Made by a program: the position numbers and the translations under genes
The notes under the pieces: generated by a model
Databases searched by the model: none
What the model was told of the DNA's origin: nothing
What the model saw: only the letters and a program-made list of their open reading frames with translations
Shown: positions 5,969 to 14,627 of the stretch, piece after piece
How positions within the stretch are numbered: the stretch's first letter is position 1
Layout: each line of letters opens with the position of its first letter
NCBI GenBank assembly: GCA_045580835.1
Contig: JAZNOM010000054.1
Span: 1 to 20,319, forward strand
Length of the DNA: 20,319 nucleotides
Reading direction: 5' to 3'
Source of the DNA: UMGS902 sp045580835
GTDB lineage: Bacteria; Bacillota; Clostridia; Oscillospirales; CAG-272

Positions 5969-8253
5969 TACTTAGTGTAATACTCACGGATTTCTGTGTT
6001 GGTTTCGTCAATCAATCTGTCAAGTTCCTTTGGAGGAAGCTTTTTGCCGAGAGAGGTTATTCTCTGACGGAGTACATAGCCGTTTTGCCTTCTCATTGCG
6101 TCAAAGTTTAAGCCCTCGCCGCCGTCATCCTCTACATCGGGGAAAATAGCTTTTATAAGCTTGTCGATTATAGCCTTTGGATAACGCTTGTCAAGGAACA
6201 AATCCTCAAAAACGGTATTCTTTGTAACAATGGGAACAAACTTGTCGTCATCCTCTACGGTAACATTAGCAGTAAGCCTGATATCGCGGCTTGAAGCGGC
6301 AGCGCTGATTTCATAGTCGCCGCCGATTCTTCTAAAGTCATTGACATTTACATCGTAGACCGAGAATGCTCTGTCGCAAAGTTCAAATACAATCTCTTTT
6401 TCTTCACCTGCCGCAAGCTCAACCTTATCAAAGCCGATGAGCCAACGAACAGGGCGTGCAAAGCCGTATGCGGTTTCGCCGATATATGTAGATGTAACAG
6501 GATGCGGACAAGCGGATGCGTAAAGCTGCACAACTTCTTTACCGCTGACATCGCCGATATTTTTAACCGTTACACGCACGGTGTTTCTGTCAGCCTTAAT
6601 CGAGGTATACTCAAATTTTGTATAAGAAAGTCCGTGACCAAATGGGAAAAGCACATCCATTTTACGCTTGTCATACCAGCGGTAGCCAACATATATATCC
6701 TCACCGTAGAAACAGTTGTCGCCGTCACCCGGAAAATTGAGATATGCGGGATTATCCTCAAAACGGAGAGGGTGTGTTTCGGAAAGCTTGCCGGAGGGGT
6801 TGACCTTGCCAAATAGGATGCGCGCAACCGCACCGCCGAGTGCCTGACCGCCAAGGTATGCATGGAGAATTGCGGGTACACCGTCCACCCAAGGCAGTTC
6901 GTTGGGACTTCCTGCCATAAGTACAACAACCACATTTTCACATGCCGCCGACACCGCTTCAATAAGCTTGTTGTGAGCGGGCGGTAACTTCATATGTCTG
7001 CGGTCACGTCCCTCTGTTTCGTAAGAATCGGGCATACCTGCAAAAATAACTGCTCTGCCGCACTGCTTTGCAGCCGCTACAGCTTCTGCAATGAGTTCTT
7101 CTGTGGTTTCGTGCTTTTCGTCATAGCCTGCGGCAAATACGATTTGTGCATCGTTTTCCGTAGCAATATACTCGGTAATATCGTCAACGAAAAGCGGTTC
7201 TACATGGCTTGAACCGCCGCCCTGGAAACGCGGTTTCTTGGCAAAAGTACCAATTACCGCAAGAGGTTTGCCGCTCTTGAGCGGAAGAACGTTGTTATCA
7301 TTTTTGAGAAGTACCATGCACTCCTCCGCCGCTTTCGCCGCGGCTTTATGATGCTCTTCTGCGGAAAAGGTTCCTTTTGTTTCATCGGGAATATGACGGA
7401 AAATAACGCGGAGAACATTTGCTACCGAGTTGTCGATTTCTTCAATGGTAATTTCGCCGTTTTTATACGCTTCAAGTACCTCTTCAACGCGTACGCCCTG
7501 ACATGGCGGCATTTCAACATCAGTGCCTGCTTTATAAGCCGCAACACGTGTGCTTATCGCGTTCCAGTCACTCATAACATAGCCGTCAAAGCCCCATTTG
7601 CCGCGTAGCACATCGGTGACAATCTCACGGTTTTCGCCTGCGTAGCCGCCGTTTACGCGGTTATATGAGTGCATAATTGTCTGAACATTTGCCTCTTTAA
7701 CAGCCATTTCAAACGACGGGAGGTAAATTTCGTAGAGCGCACGCTCGGAAACTATCGCATTGGTCGAAAAGCGTCTTGTTTCCTGATTGTTGACAAAGAA
7801 ATGCTTTGCACATGCGGCAACGCCCTCTCCCTGAAGTCCTTTAATAAAGCCGCTTGCCATTTTACCCGAGAGATACGGGTCTTCAGAGTAGTACTCAAAG
7901 TTTCGTCCACAGGTGGGAGAACGCTTGATGTTCATACCCGGACCGAGGAGTATGGACACCTGCTCTGCTCTGCACTCCTTACCGATATTTGCGCCAACTC
8001 TGCCTGCGAGGGACGGGTCCCAAGAGTTTGCCATTGCCGCCGCAGGTGGGAAGCAGGTTGCCTTTACTGTATAAAGTTCACCTTTTTCGTTTTTATCGCG
8101 TTTTCGAAGTCCGTGAGGGCCGTCGCTCATCATAATCATGGGAATTCCAAGTCGCTCAAGCGACTCGGTGTGCCAAGCATCGCTGCCTGCACAAAAGGCA
8201 ATTTTCTCCTCTACGGTCATTTGTGAAAGTAAGTTTTTGATTTTTGTTTCCAT
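5968..8253 (-). CDS. Intracellular glycoside hydrolase family 3 (beta-glucosidase type)
   Basis: 761 residues, no signal peptide, so probably cytoplasmic. Domain order is the usual one for the family: catalytic (beta/alpha)8-type domain (about 1-290) with CGRNFEYYSEDPYLSG, KHF and the nucleophile in GFDGYVMSDW (Asp229); then the GH3 C-terminal alpha/beta domain (about 310-530) beginning ECMVLLKNDNNVLPL, with the acid/base motif ETEGRDR at 412-418; then a fibronectin-III-like domain (about 560-690) and a short C-terminal tail. Such enzymes release terminal glucose or xylose from short oligosaccharides; exact specificity cannot be read here. The ATG at 8253 has GAGG 8 nt upstream. It lies downstream of the secreted GH3, with its own promoter in an 88-bp gap and a terminator at its end. 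Confidence 0.95.
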   Translation of the reverse strand: METKIKNLLSQMTVEEKIAFCAGSDAWHTESLERLGIPMIMMSDGPHGLRKRDKNEKGELYTVKATCFPPAAAMANSWDPSLAGRVGANIGKECRAEQVSILLGPGMNIKRSPTCGRNFEYYSEDPYLSGKMASGFIKGLQGEGVAACAKHFFVNNQETRRFSTNAIVSERALYEIYLPSFEMAVKEANVQTIMHSYNRVNGGYAGENREIVTDVLRGKWGFDGYVMSDWNAISTRVAAYKAGTDVEMPPCQGVRVEEVLEAYKNGEITIEEIDNSVANVLRVIFRHIPDETKGTFSAEEHHKAAAKAAEECMVLLKNDNNVLPLKSGKPLAVIGTFAKKPRFQGGGSSHVEPLFVDDITEYIATENDAQIVFAAGYDEKHETTEELIAEAVAAAKQCGRAVIFAGMPDSYETEGRDRRHMKLPPAHNKLIEAVSAACENVVVVLMAGSPNELPWVDGVPAILHAYLGGQALGGAVARILFGKVNPSGKLSETHPLRFEDNPAYLNFPGDGDNCFYGEDIYVGYRWYDKRKMDVLFPFGHGLSYTKFEYTSIKADRNTVRVTVKNIGDVSGKEVVQLYASACPHPVTSTYIGETAYGFARPVRWLIGFDKVELAAGEEKEIVFELCDRAFSVYDVNVNDFRRIGGDYEISAAASSRDIRLTANVTVEDDDKFVPIVTKNTVFEDLFLDKRYPKAIIDKLIKAIFPDVEDDGGEGLNFDAMRRQNGYVLRQRITSLGKKLPPKELDRLIDETNTEIREYYTK

Positions 8254-8285
8254 AGTAAAACCTCGATAATATTGCTTTTACTTAA

Positions 8286-8313
8286 ATTTTACCATATATC
8301 AAGCAAAATTCAA
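8286..8313 (-). promoter_or_regulatory. Promoter of the intracellular GH3 gene with tandem and inverted repeats
   Basis: TTGAAT (8313-8308) and TAAAAT (8291-8286) are spaced 16 bp with an extended -10 TG. A tandem direct repeat, TCAAGCAAAAT (8299-8309) and TCAAGCAAAAA (8310-8320) on the plus strand, covers the -35. An 11-bp perfect inverted repeat, ATATTGCTTTT (8269-8279) and AAAAGCAATAT (8318-8328), flanks the whole promoter. Such an arrangement suits an AraC-type regulator, but binding is unproven. Confidence 0.6.
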
Positions 8314-8341
8314 GCAAAAAAGCAATATAAATCAGCCATAT

Positions 8342-11300
8342 TTAACGGGTTATTATTTTGATAATTGCAATCACATCTATGAGGTTTATATCGCCGTCAT
8401 CATTGAGGTCGGCAAAGCTTGAATTAAGAACCTTTGCGTCATCCAATACAGATTTCAGCGTAACCATCATATCAAGAACCGTAGTTTCTCCGTCCACATT
8501 TATATCTGCATAAGGAACTTCGCCGTGAAGTGCCGAAAGAGTAAGCTTGCCGTCTGCAATTATATATCCTTCTCTGCCGTAAGTAAGAGTGGTATTTTCG
8601 CTTGCAATATCACTATCGTTAGAAATGCCACAATTAGTAAACGTAAAGTAATCCGTCTTTTCGTGGTTGCTATCGGGAATAACATTTCCGACTGTTGTGT
8701 AGCAGTTTGTCATTTCATATATAAGAGTATTGGTTGTAGTATATGTTTTGCCGACAACTCCACCCATTTCTGCACCGTCAGTAGCAGTGAGTGTGCCGAG
8801 GTTTACGCAGTTGTCCATATTTACACCCGTGTTATAGCCTATGATGCCTGCTGACTCATAACCAACGTCGGTAGTTACACAGCCTTTGTTAATACAGAAT
8901 GTAATATTCGGCTCCTTACCGTCGGTTACGGTAAGTATATACGCATAGCCAACGATGCCGCCCATGCGTCCCTTGGTAGAAGTAACATCACCGTAGTTTG
9001 CACAGTATGCAACCTCGCTTCCGCCGCCGGTTGCTGCCTCATTTAAGTAACCGACGATGCCTCCGACCTTGATACCCTGACCTGATACCGCACCAAAGTT
9101 TTCACAATTTTTAAGCTCCGTAACACAAGCGCCGTTGTTATCCATTCGTCCTGTAATACCGCCGACAACTGCATCATTTCCACCGCTGTTTGATATAACC
9201 GTACCGTGGTTTGTGCAATTCTTTATAACAGTACCTGTATTTGCACTGCCTGCATACATATAGCCTGCAATTCCGCCGACGCCTTTTGCGGCTTTGGTAG
9301 AATTGTTATAGGTAACATTTACATGGCTTGTGCAATTTACAACAAATGAACCGGGATCCATGGTGCCGACGATACCGCCGACAACTGCGCTGCCCGCCTT
9401 GGTAGAAGTTATGTCACCGTAAACTGTAAGGTCACGGATTGAGCCGCCCTTAACCTTACCGAAAAGACCAAAGTCCTGCTCGGTTGAAGTATTAAGAGCA
9501 AGCCCCTTAATCGAGTGTCCCATACCGTCAAAGCGACCTGTAAAGTTAGCCGCATTTGTGCCGATAGGTGCCTGACCGCTTACGTCGGTAAGGTCAATGT
9601 CAGCGGTAAGATAATAGTTGCCGCTCCACGCAGTGCTGTCGCTCATAAGTGCGATAAGCTCTTCCGGAGTAGAAATCGCCGTATATGCATAGTCAATAGG
9701 TGTGAGAGTAAAGGTATCGAAGTTGCCGCATGCACGGTTTATCGCACTCTTTACCTTGAGAGTGACCTTGCCCGCAGGGAGATATACCTTACCTATCTCG
9801 GCATCAGCCACTTTAGACCAACCGCCTGTTGAAACTGCATTATAATTGGTAGTCTGCTCAACACCGTTTACAAACACGCGAAGTGAGTTTGCGTTGGAGT
9901 CAGAAGATGCGTTTGCATAGGACGCGGAAAGAATGTATGCCCCCTCTTTTTCAACATCAAGTGTATAAGTGAGGTACGGAACATGCGCACTTGTTGCGCG
10001 TACATATGACATAACAGTACGGCTGCCCGAGGTCTCCGGACGTGCATATCCGTGCTTGTACGTATAATTCTCTGCTTCAAATGTACTGGAGCCTGTAGCA
10101 TTAACAGTCCATACATCGGGATTTTCAAGGCGGTCTGCCGCCATTGACTTTGTGAGCAGTTCTATCATATAAGTAGCATTTTCGATGAGGAGCGAACGTG
10201 ATACAGAACCGTTTTCAACGCCTGCAATAAGCTCAGCATACTTATCTTCCATATGATACTCATATGCGCTGCCATCTGCACCGTAGTGCATTGATGAGTG
10301 TACATTGTTACCTGCGATTACTTCTTTTGCAAGATTAGAGTCGTTTGACCAGTCGGTAGTAAACACACCGTCAAAGCCCCACTCACCGCGTGCAATACCG
10401 CGAATAAGCTCTGCATTTTCAGCAGTTTCACTTCCGTTAAGAAAGTTATACGAAGTCATAATCGTGCTGACGCCGGCATCAACGCCCATTTTGAACGGAA
10501 CAAGGTAGATTTCACGGAGCGCGCGCTCGGACATACGGCTGTCAACCTGATTACGGTTCTGCTCTTTTTCATTGGCGATAAAATGCTTTATTGAGCAAGC
10601 GATGCCGTGTTTTTCAATGCCTTTGATAAGCTCTGCCGCCATTACACCGGAAATATAAGGGTCTTCGGAATAATATTCGAAGTTTCTGCCACAGAGCGGA
10701 TAGTGATGAAGATTTACCGCAGGAGCAAGCCATACATCAATATCTGTCATTGCACACTCTCTGCCGATAACATCGCCGAGTTCGGCGACAGCTTCCTTAT
10801 TCCATGTGCATGCAAGCGCAGTTGCACATGGCAAGCCGGTACCCTTGGTGGTATGACGGATTCCCGCGGGACCGTCGCAGGTATATGCAAGCGGAATACC
10901 GTATTTTTCCGCAACGGCACTGCTTGCGCCCCATGCGCCGGTATTTGTGGGAGAAGCGTTTGTCATAAGCGCGGTGGTTGCAAGTTCTTTGTTTGTCATC
11001 TGCGCAAGGAATGTATCAATCGTAGCATCGCCTGAAAGGACTTCTGTAAACTGAATAGGCTCTGCAACATAATTCATCGCCACATGAGTGGGCGTATGCA
11101 AAAGTTCACTTCTGAAAGAAGAGCTTTCTCCAACTGTTTCTGTACCGTCAAAGGTCATGCGTTCAAATGCGGTAGTAGGCTCGCAAAGCTCTGTGAGTTG
11201 CTCTACTACGCGCAGTGAATCTTCGGTATATACACCTGCAACAGTAGTATTGCGGACAGAATTACCAAGATAAACGGTATAGTCGCCCGCTTCCATAACA

Positions 11301-12499
11301 TAAGCAGACTTATTGCCGGTTGCACCAAGGTCATCGTAAGACGCCATGGTGTCAATGTCAAAAGATACGGAGAGGATTTCGCTCTCTCCCACTGCAAGAA
11401 GCGAAGTTTTTGCAAAACCGCAAAGTTCCTTGGATGCCTTGGAGATAACTGCACCGCCTGCTCCCTTTTGCGGTGCGCCGAAGTACACCTGAATTACCTC
11501 TTTACCCGCAACATTACCTGTATTTGTAACCTTTGCGGTAACGGTTATTTCGCCGTTTACCTCGGTATATGTAACATCGGAGATGTCAAATGTTGTATAA
11601 GAAAGACCGTAGCCAAAAGGATAGTCAACTTCTACGTTAAAGGTTTCAAAATAGCGGTAACCTGTATAAATATCCTCGTAATAGGTTGTGTAATCCTTGC
11701 TTTCATAAAAGCCCTTGTAGCTCGGATAGTCCTCAAGTGTCTTTGCATAGGTATCAACGGTTTTGCCCGAAGGATTAACATCTCCGACAAGCGCGCCGCA
11801 AAGCGCGTCAACACCGCGTATGCCGAGATAAGTTGCGGTAATAACCGCATCGGCGTAAATGCCGTCAACACGTCCGTTCGCAAATCCGCAATTAATCATA
11901 CTGCCGGAGTTAAGCACAACGATAACAGGCTTACCGCTGAAAGTTGCGCAAACCTTTTTGAGTTCTGCCTGCTCAGCAGCGGTGAGATAGAAATTCGCCT
12001 TTGAAATATCGGCGCCCTCAGAAGACGTACGGTTTACAATATAAATCGCTTTATCAGCATATTCTGCCGCCGCAGTATACTCTGCATCGGTGGGTGAGTA
12101 TGTAAAATCCTCACCGGATACAGCCGCAGCCTTATATGACTCGGAAAGCGCAGTATAAACACCACCGAGTTTGCCTGCACCTACATAAGATGCTAGCACA
12201 TCGCAGGGGCTTTTAGGAGTTTCGGACGGTACAAAATAGCCGCTTCCGCGTCCCATAAGAAAGAAGCCGCCGGTCTTACCGTCGGTATACACCTGACCAT
12301 CGCCGAATATTGCTATCTTATCCGACGAGGTGAGCGGAAGTGCATTGTTCTCATTTTTTAGAAGCACCATCGCCTCGGATGCCGCAGCATAAGACTTGTC
12401 CGCTCCGTCAGAAGCGGCATATGCACTGCCGGCAATAGGCAGTACGCTGCATACAAGTATAGCAACAAGAAAAATAGAAATCAAAGCTCTGATTTTCAT
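8342..12499 (-). CDS. Secreted domain-permuted GH3 glycosidase with CBM, GLUG-like repeats and dockerin
   Basis: 1385 residues. Signal peptide 1-28 (cut after SAYA). Residues about 36-250 are the GH3 C-terminal-type domain (EAMVLLKNENNALPL; acid/base-type motif SSEGAD), about 265-425 a fibronectin-III-like domain, and about 485-785 the GH3 catalytic domain with CGRNFEYYSEDPYISG, KHF and nucleophile Asp716 in GFDGVFTTDW. The catalytic domain therefore comes after its usual partner, an inverted order known from some Ruminococcus albus and Butyrivibrio beta-glucosidases. Residues about 803-936 are a CBM6/35-like module (FEAENYTY start), about 945-1295 GLUG-like repeats (VGGIVG, VGGIAGY, GGITGR, MGGIVGY), and 1330-1385 a dockerin with two calcium loops (DINVDG, DLNDDG). 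The ATG at 12499 has GGAGG 5 nt upstream. It would be docked on a cohesin scaffold outside the cell. Confidence 0.93.
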   Translation of the reverse strand: MKIRALISIFLVAILVCSVLPIAGSAYAASDGADKSYAAASEAMVLLKNENNALPLTSSDKIAIFGDGQVYTDGKTGGFFLMGRGSGYFVPSETPKSPCDVLASYVGAGKLGGVYTALSESYKAAAVSGEDFTYSPTDAEYTAAAEYADKAIYIVNRTSSEGADISKANFYLTAAEQAELKKVCATFSGKPVIVVLNSGSMINCGFANGRVDGIYADAVITATYLGIRGVDALCGALVGDVNPSGKTVDTYAKTLEDYPSYKGFYESKDYTTYYEDIYTGYRYFETFNVEVDYPFGYGLSYTTFDISDVTYTEVNGEITVTAKVTNTGNVAGKEVIQVYFGAPQKGAGGAVISKASKELCGFAKTSLLAVGESEILSVSFDIDTMASYDDLGATGNKSAYVMEAGDYTVYLGNSVRNTTVAGVYTEDSLRVVEQLTELCEPTTAFERMTFDGTETVGESSSFRSELLHTPTHVAMNYVAEPIQFTEVLSGDATIDTFLAQMTNKELATTALMTNASPTNTGAWGASSAVAEKYGIPLAYTCDGPAGIRHTTKGTGLPCATALACTWNKEAVAELGDVIGRECAMTDIDVWLAPAVNLHHYPLCGRNFEYYSEDPYISGVMAAELIKGIEKHGIACSIKHFIANEKEQNRNQVDSRMSERALREIYLVPFKMGVDAGVSTIMTSYNFLNGSETAENAELIRGIARGEWGFDGVFTTDWSNDSNLAKEVIAGNNVHSSMHYGADGSAYEYHMEDKYAELIAGVENGSVSRSLLIENATYMIELLTKSMAADRLENPDVWTVNATGSSTFEAENYTYKHGYARPETSGSRTVMSYVRATSAHVPYLTYTLDVEKEGAYILSASYANASSDSNANSLRVFVNGVEQTTNYNAVSTGGWSKVADAEIGKVYLPAGKVTLKVKSAINRACGNFDTFTLTPIDYAYTAISTPEELIALMSDSTAWSGNYYLTADIDLTDVSGQAPIGTNAANFTGRFDGMGHSIKGLALNTSTEQDFGLFGKVKGGSIRDLTVYGDITSTKAGSAVVGGIVGTMDPGSFVVNCTSHVNVTYNNSTKAAKGVGGIAGYMYAGSANTGTVIKNCTNHGTVISNSGGNDAVVGGITGRMDNNGACVTELKNCENFGAVSGQGIKVGGIVGYLNEAATGGGSEVAYCANYGDVTSTKGRMGGIVGYAYILTVTDGKEPNITFCINKGCVTTDVGYESAGIIGYNTGVNMDNCVNLGTLTATDGAEMGGVVGKTYTTTNTLIYEMTNCYTTVGNVIPDSNHEKTDYFTFTNCGISNDSDIASENTTLTYGREGYIIADGKLTLSALHGEVPYADINVDGETTVLDMMVTLKSVLDDAKVLNSSFADLNDDGDINLIDVIAIIKIITR

Positions 12500-12527
12500 A
12501 TATACCTCCAAAATAATAAACTTTCAC

Positions 12528-12555
12528 TTGTATTATAGCAAAAATATGCTATAAT
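12528..12555. promoter_or_regulatory. Divergent promoter palindrome between araC-type gene and secreted GH3
   Basis: ATTATAGCA (12532-12540) and TGCTATAAT (12547-12555) form a 9-6-9 perfect palindrome. Each arm carries a consensus TATAAT facing outward: plus strand 12550-12555 (with TTGTAT at 12528-12533, 16-bp spacer) for the regulator, and minus strand 12537-12532 for the glycosidase (weak -35). A further TATAGCA lies at 12566-12572, 32 bp after the same heptamer at 12534. A protein bound here would affect both genes. Confidence 0.65.
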
Positions 12556-12608
12556 GAAAGAAATATATAGCAAATCAATAGACAGTTTTTGCGATTTTGG
12601 AGATGGAC

Positions 12609-13394
12609 ATGGCTATTATTTATGAAACGAGATGGAGCGGCATACATGCATGGCACCGACCAAAGGTGGGCAACATGTATCAACATATGCACGATTATGT
12701 CGAAATGATATATGTACGAAGCGGTGAAATGCGCTTTTCTGTTAATTTTAAGGAATATGTGTTAAACACAGGAGATGTCATCTTTTCTTTCCCGGGACAG
12801 ATACACGGGCATGAAGCATCAAATGCCGAAAACATTGCTTTACTCTTTCCTAAAAATCTACCTGTTTTTGACGAGGTTTTCTGTACCATGATTCCGAGTT
12901 GTCCGATGATCAAATCGGCAGTTGACAAAGAAACCGACGCTTTATTCTGCAATGCCGCTGTGGCAAACTCCCCGGGGGTACCATTCCGAAAGGGGGTAAC
13001 TCAAGGCTACATTTCGCTTATACTTGGCACACTGCTTCCGAAACTCGACCTAATCCCAGCAAACAAAAGCGAAGCAACCGTTGAGCAAAGACTTATCGAA
13101 TACTGCTCTGCGCATTACAAAGAGCAGATATCGCTAACATCCGTAGCCGAAGAGCTTGGATATTCGGCGACACATCTTTCGCATCTTTTTTCCGATAAAT
13201 TCAAAATCGGATTTTCAAAATTCATTTCAACAATGCGGGTTGAGGATGCAAAAAAGATGCTTCGAGGAGATAAAAATATAACGCAAATAGCACTCGACTG
13301 CGGTTTTGGAAGTATGCGAAACTTTAACCGTGTGTTTAAGGAGCATACGGGCAAAACGCCGAGTGAGTATAGAAAAAGCACTTCAAAAAAATGA
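12609..13394 (+). CDS. AraC-family transcriptional regulator
   Basis: 261 residues from the ATG at 12609, chosen because GGAG (12599-12602) lies 6 nt upstream; in-frame TTG (12597) and ATG (12603) overlap that site. The N-terminal half is a cupin ligand-binding domain with HMHDYVEMIYVRSGEM and the FSFPGQIHGHE segment. The C-terminal about 100 residues are the double helix-turn-helix DNA-binding domain (ISLTSVAEELGYSATHLSHL; then ITQIALDCGFGSMRNFNRVF, ending TGKTPSEYRK). Proteins of this kind usually bind a sugar and activate neighbouring catabolic genes. It is divergent from the secreted GH3 gene across a 109-bp gap holding a palindrome, so it probably controls that gene, itself, and perhaps the second GH3 gene. 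Its stop codon lies inside a terminator. Confidence 0.92.
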   Translation: MAIIYETRWSGIHAWHRPKVGNMYQHMHDYVEMIYVRSGEMRFSVNFKEYVLNTGDVIFSFPGQIHGHEASNAENIALLFPKNLPVFDEVFCTMIPSCPMIKSAVDKETDALFCNAAVANSPGVPFRKGVTQGYISLILGTLLPKLDLIPANKSEATVEQRLIEYCSAHYKEQISLTSVAEELGYSATHLSHLFSDKFKIGFSKFISTMRVEDAKKMLRGDKNITQIALDCGFGSMRNFNRVFKEHTGKTPSEYRKSTSKK

Positions 13395-13406
13395 AGTGCT
13401 TTTTTT
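13373..13406. terminator. Bidirectional terminator between the AraC gene and potD
   Basis: AAAAAGCACTTCA (13373-13385) and TGAAGTGCTTTTT (13392-13404) form a 13-bp stem with an A6 loop, followed by T residues on either strand. The AraC stop codon (13392-13394) is within the 3' arm, and potD ends 4 nt beyond. It serves both convergent genes. Confidence 0.88.
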
Positions 13407-13409
13407 GCT

Positions 13410-14627
13410 TTAATAATACTTTGCGCGGCGGCGCTTGCGGATTGCATGGAACACTCCATAGCCGACAAGTGCAACAATTATCGCAACCGCGAGAACATAA
13501 ACCGCTTCGCCGGTTGCACTGCTGATTTTAAGCTCTTCCCAAAGTCCGTTTACAAGTGCAAGCATCTCACTGTCAAGGTTGTGATAGCTCATTCTGTTGT
13601 AATTCTCTTTGAAATTAAAGCCTTCGGGATAGAGCACTTCCATTGCCTCTTCGCCCATATCCTCAATGTAAACTTCGCTTTCATAAACTGCCTTATTGGG
13701 GCTTGCGTAGTAGATATACTCCGCATTTGCAATAGCAGGCTCTTCGGAGAGCATATAATCAATATAAATCTCGGCAAGCTCCTTATTTGGCGCACCCTTT
13801 GGAATGCAGTAAGCATCAACAAAAAGGTTTGTGACAATCTCGCCCTCGTCATTTACCGGATAGAAAAATCCAAGCGCGTCATTATTGTCATACATGGAAA
13901 GGAAGTCGCCGGCATAGTAAGAGGAAATCGCCGCCTCACCCGACTCCATTTTATTATAGATTTCATCCATAACATAACCTTGGACATGGGGCTGCTGCAC
14001 TTTTAATTCCTCAAGTGCCCTTCTCCACTCATTGACATCGGTAGTATTTACGTCAATTCCGAGCTTGTACATAGCAGTACCGAATGCATCGCGCGAGTTG
14101 TTAAACTGCAAAATGCGGCCTGCATACTTCTCATTCCACATGAGGTCCCATTTTCCGGTATCGGCTTCGTCTACAAAGTCTGAATTGTAAATAACGCCGA
14201 CCATACCGTAGGTGTACGGAATGGAATACTCGTTTGCGGGATCGTAGTAGAGGTCTTTGAAATCGTCACTGATATTTGCGTAGTTGGGGATTTTCGAAAA
14301 ATCAATTTTTTCAAGCATGTCCTCTTCAACAAGGCGCGCTATCATATAGTCTGAGGGGATTACAACGTCATAACCAGAGGCGCCGCTTTTAAGCTTTGCG
14401 TACATATCCTCGTTTGACGCATATGTGGTATAAATTACCTCAATTTCTTCGCCGTACTTTTCAAAATAGTATTCTTCAAAAGCGGCGTTTGAATCAAGCG
14501 TGCCTTCGCTTCCGTCCGAAATATATTCACCCCAGTTGTAAACGTTTACAACTTTTTTTTCGGAAGCATTTTCGCATCCGGCAAGCAAAAAGCAAAGCAG
14601 AGCAAAAACAACAACTAATCTCTTCAT
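13410..14627 (-). CDS. potD: Spermidine/putrescine ABC transporter binding lipoprotein with C-terminal membrane anchor
   Basis: 405 residues. An N-terminal lipobox LLAGC puts the lipidated cysteine at residue 18. The mature protein has the polyamine-binding (PotD/PotF, family-1) landmarks: VVNVYNWGEYIS at the start of the fold, GYDVVIPSDYMIARL, YSIPYTYGMVGVIYN and the VDAYCIPKGAPN segment. It captures polyamines for PotB and PotC. Unlike ordinary PotD (about 350 residues), it continues after the fold into a hydrophobic helix (about 375-395, VYVLAVAIIVALVGYGVF) and a basic tail RKRRR, so it appears anchored at both ends. The ATG overlaps the potC stop as ATGA, with GAGGG 8 nt upstream. It is the last gene of the operon. 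Confidence 0.92.
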   Translation of the reverse strand: MKRLVVVFALLCFLLAGCENASEKKVVNVYNWGEYISDGSEGTLDSNAAFEEYYFEKYGEEIEVIYTTYASNEDMYAKLKSGASGYDVVIPSDYMIARLVEEDMLEKIDFSKIPNYANISDDFKDLYYDPANEYSIPYTYGMVGVIYNSDFVDEADTGKWDLMWNEKYAGRILQFNNSRDAFGTAMYKLGIDVNTTDVNEWRRALEELKVQQPHVQGYVMDEIYNKMESGEAAISSYYAGDFLSMYDNNDALGFFYPVNDEGEIVTNLFVDAYCIPKGAPNKELAEIYIDYMLSEEPAIANAEYIYYASPNKAVYESEVYIEDMGEEAMEVLYPEGFNFKENYNRMSYHNLDSEMLALVNGLWEELKISSATGEAVYVLAVAIIVALVGYGVFHAIRKRRRAKYY

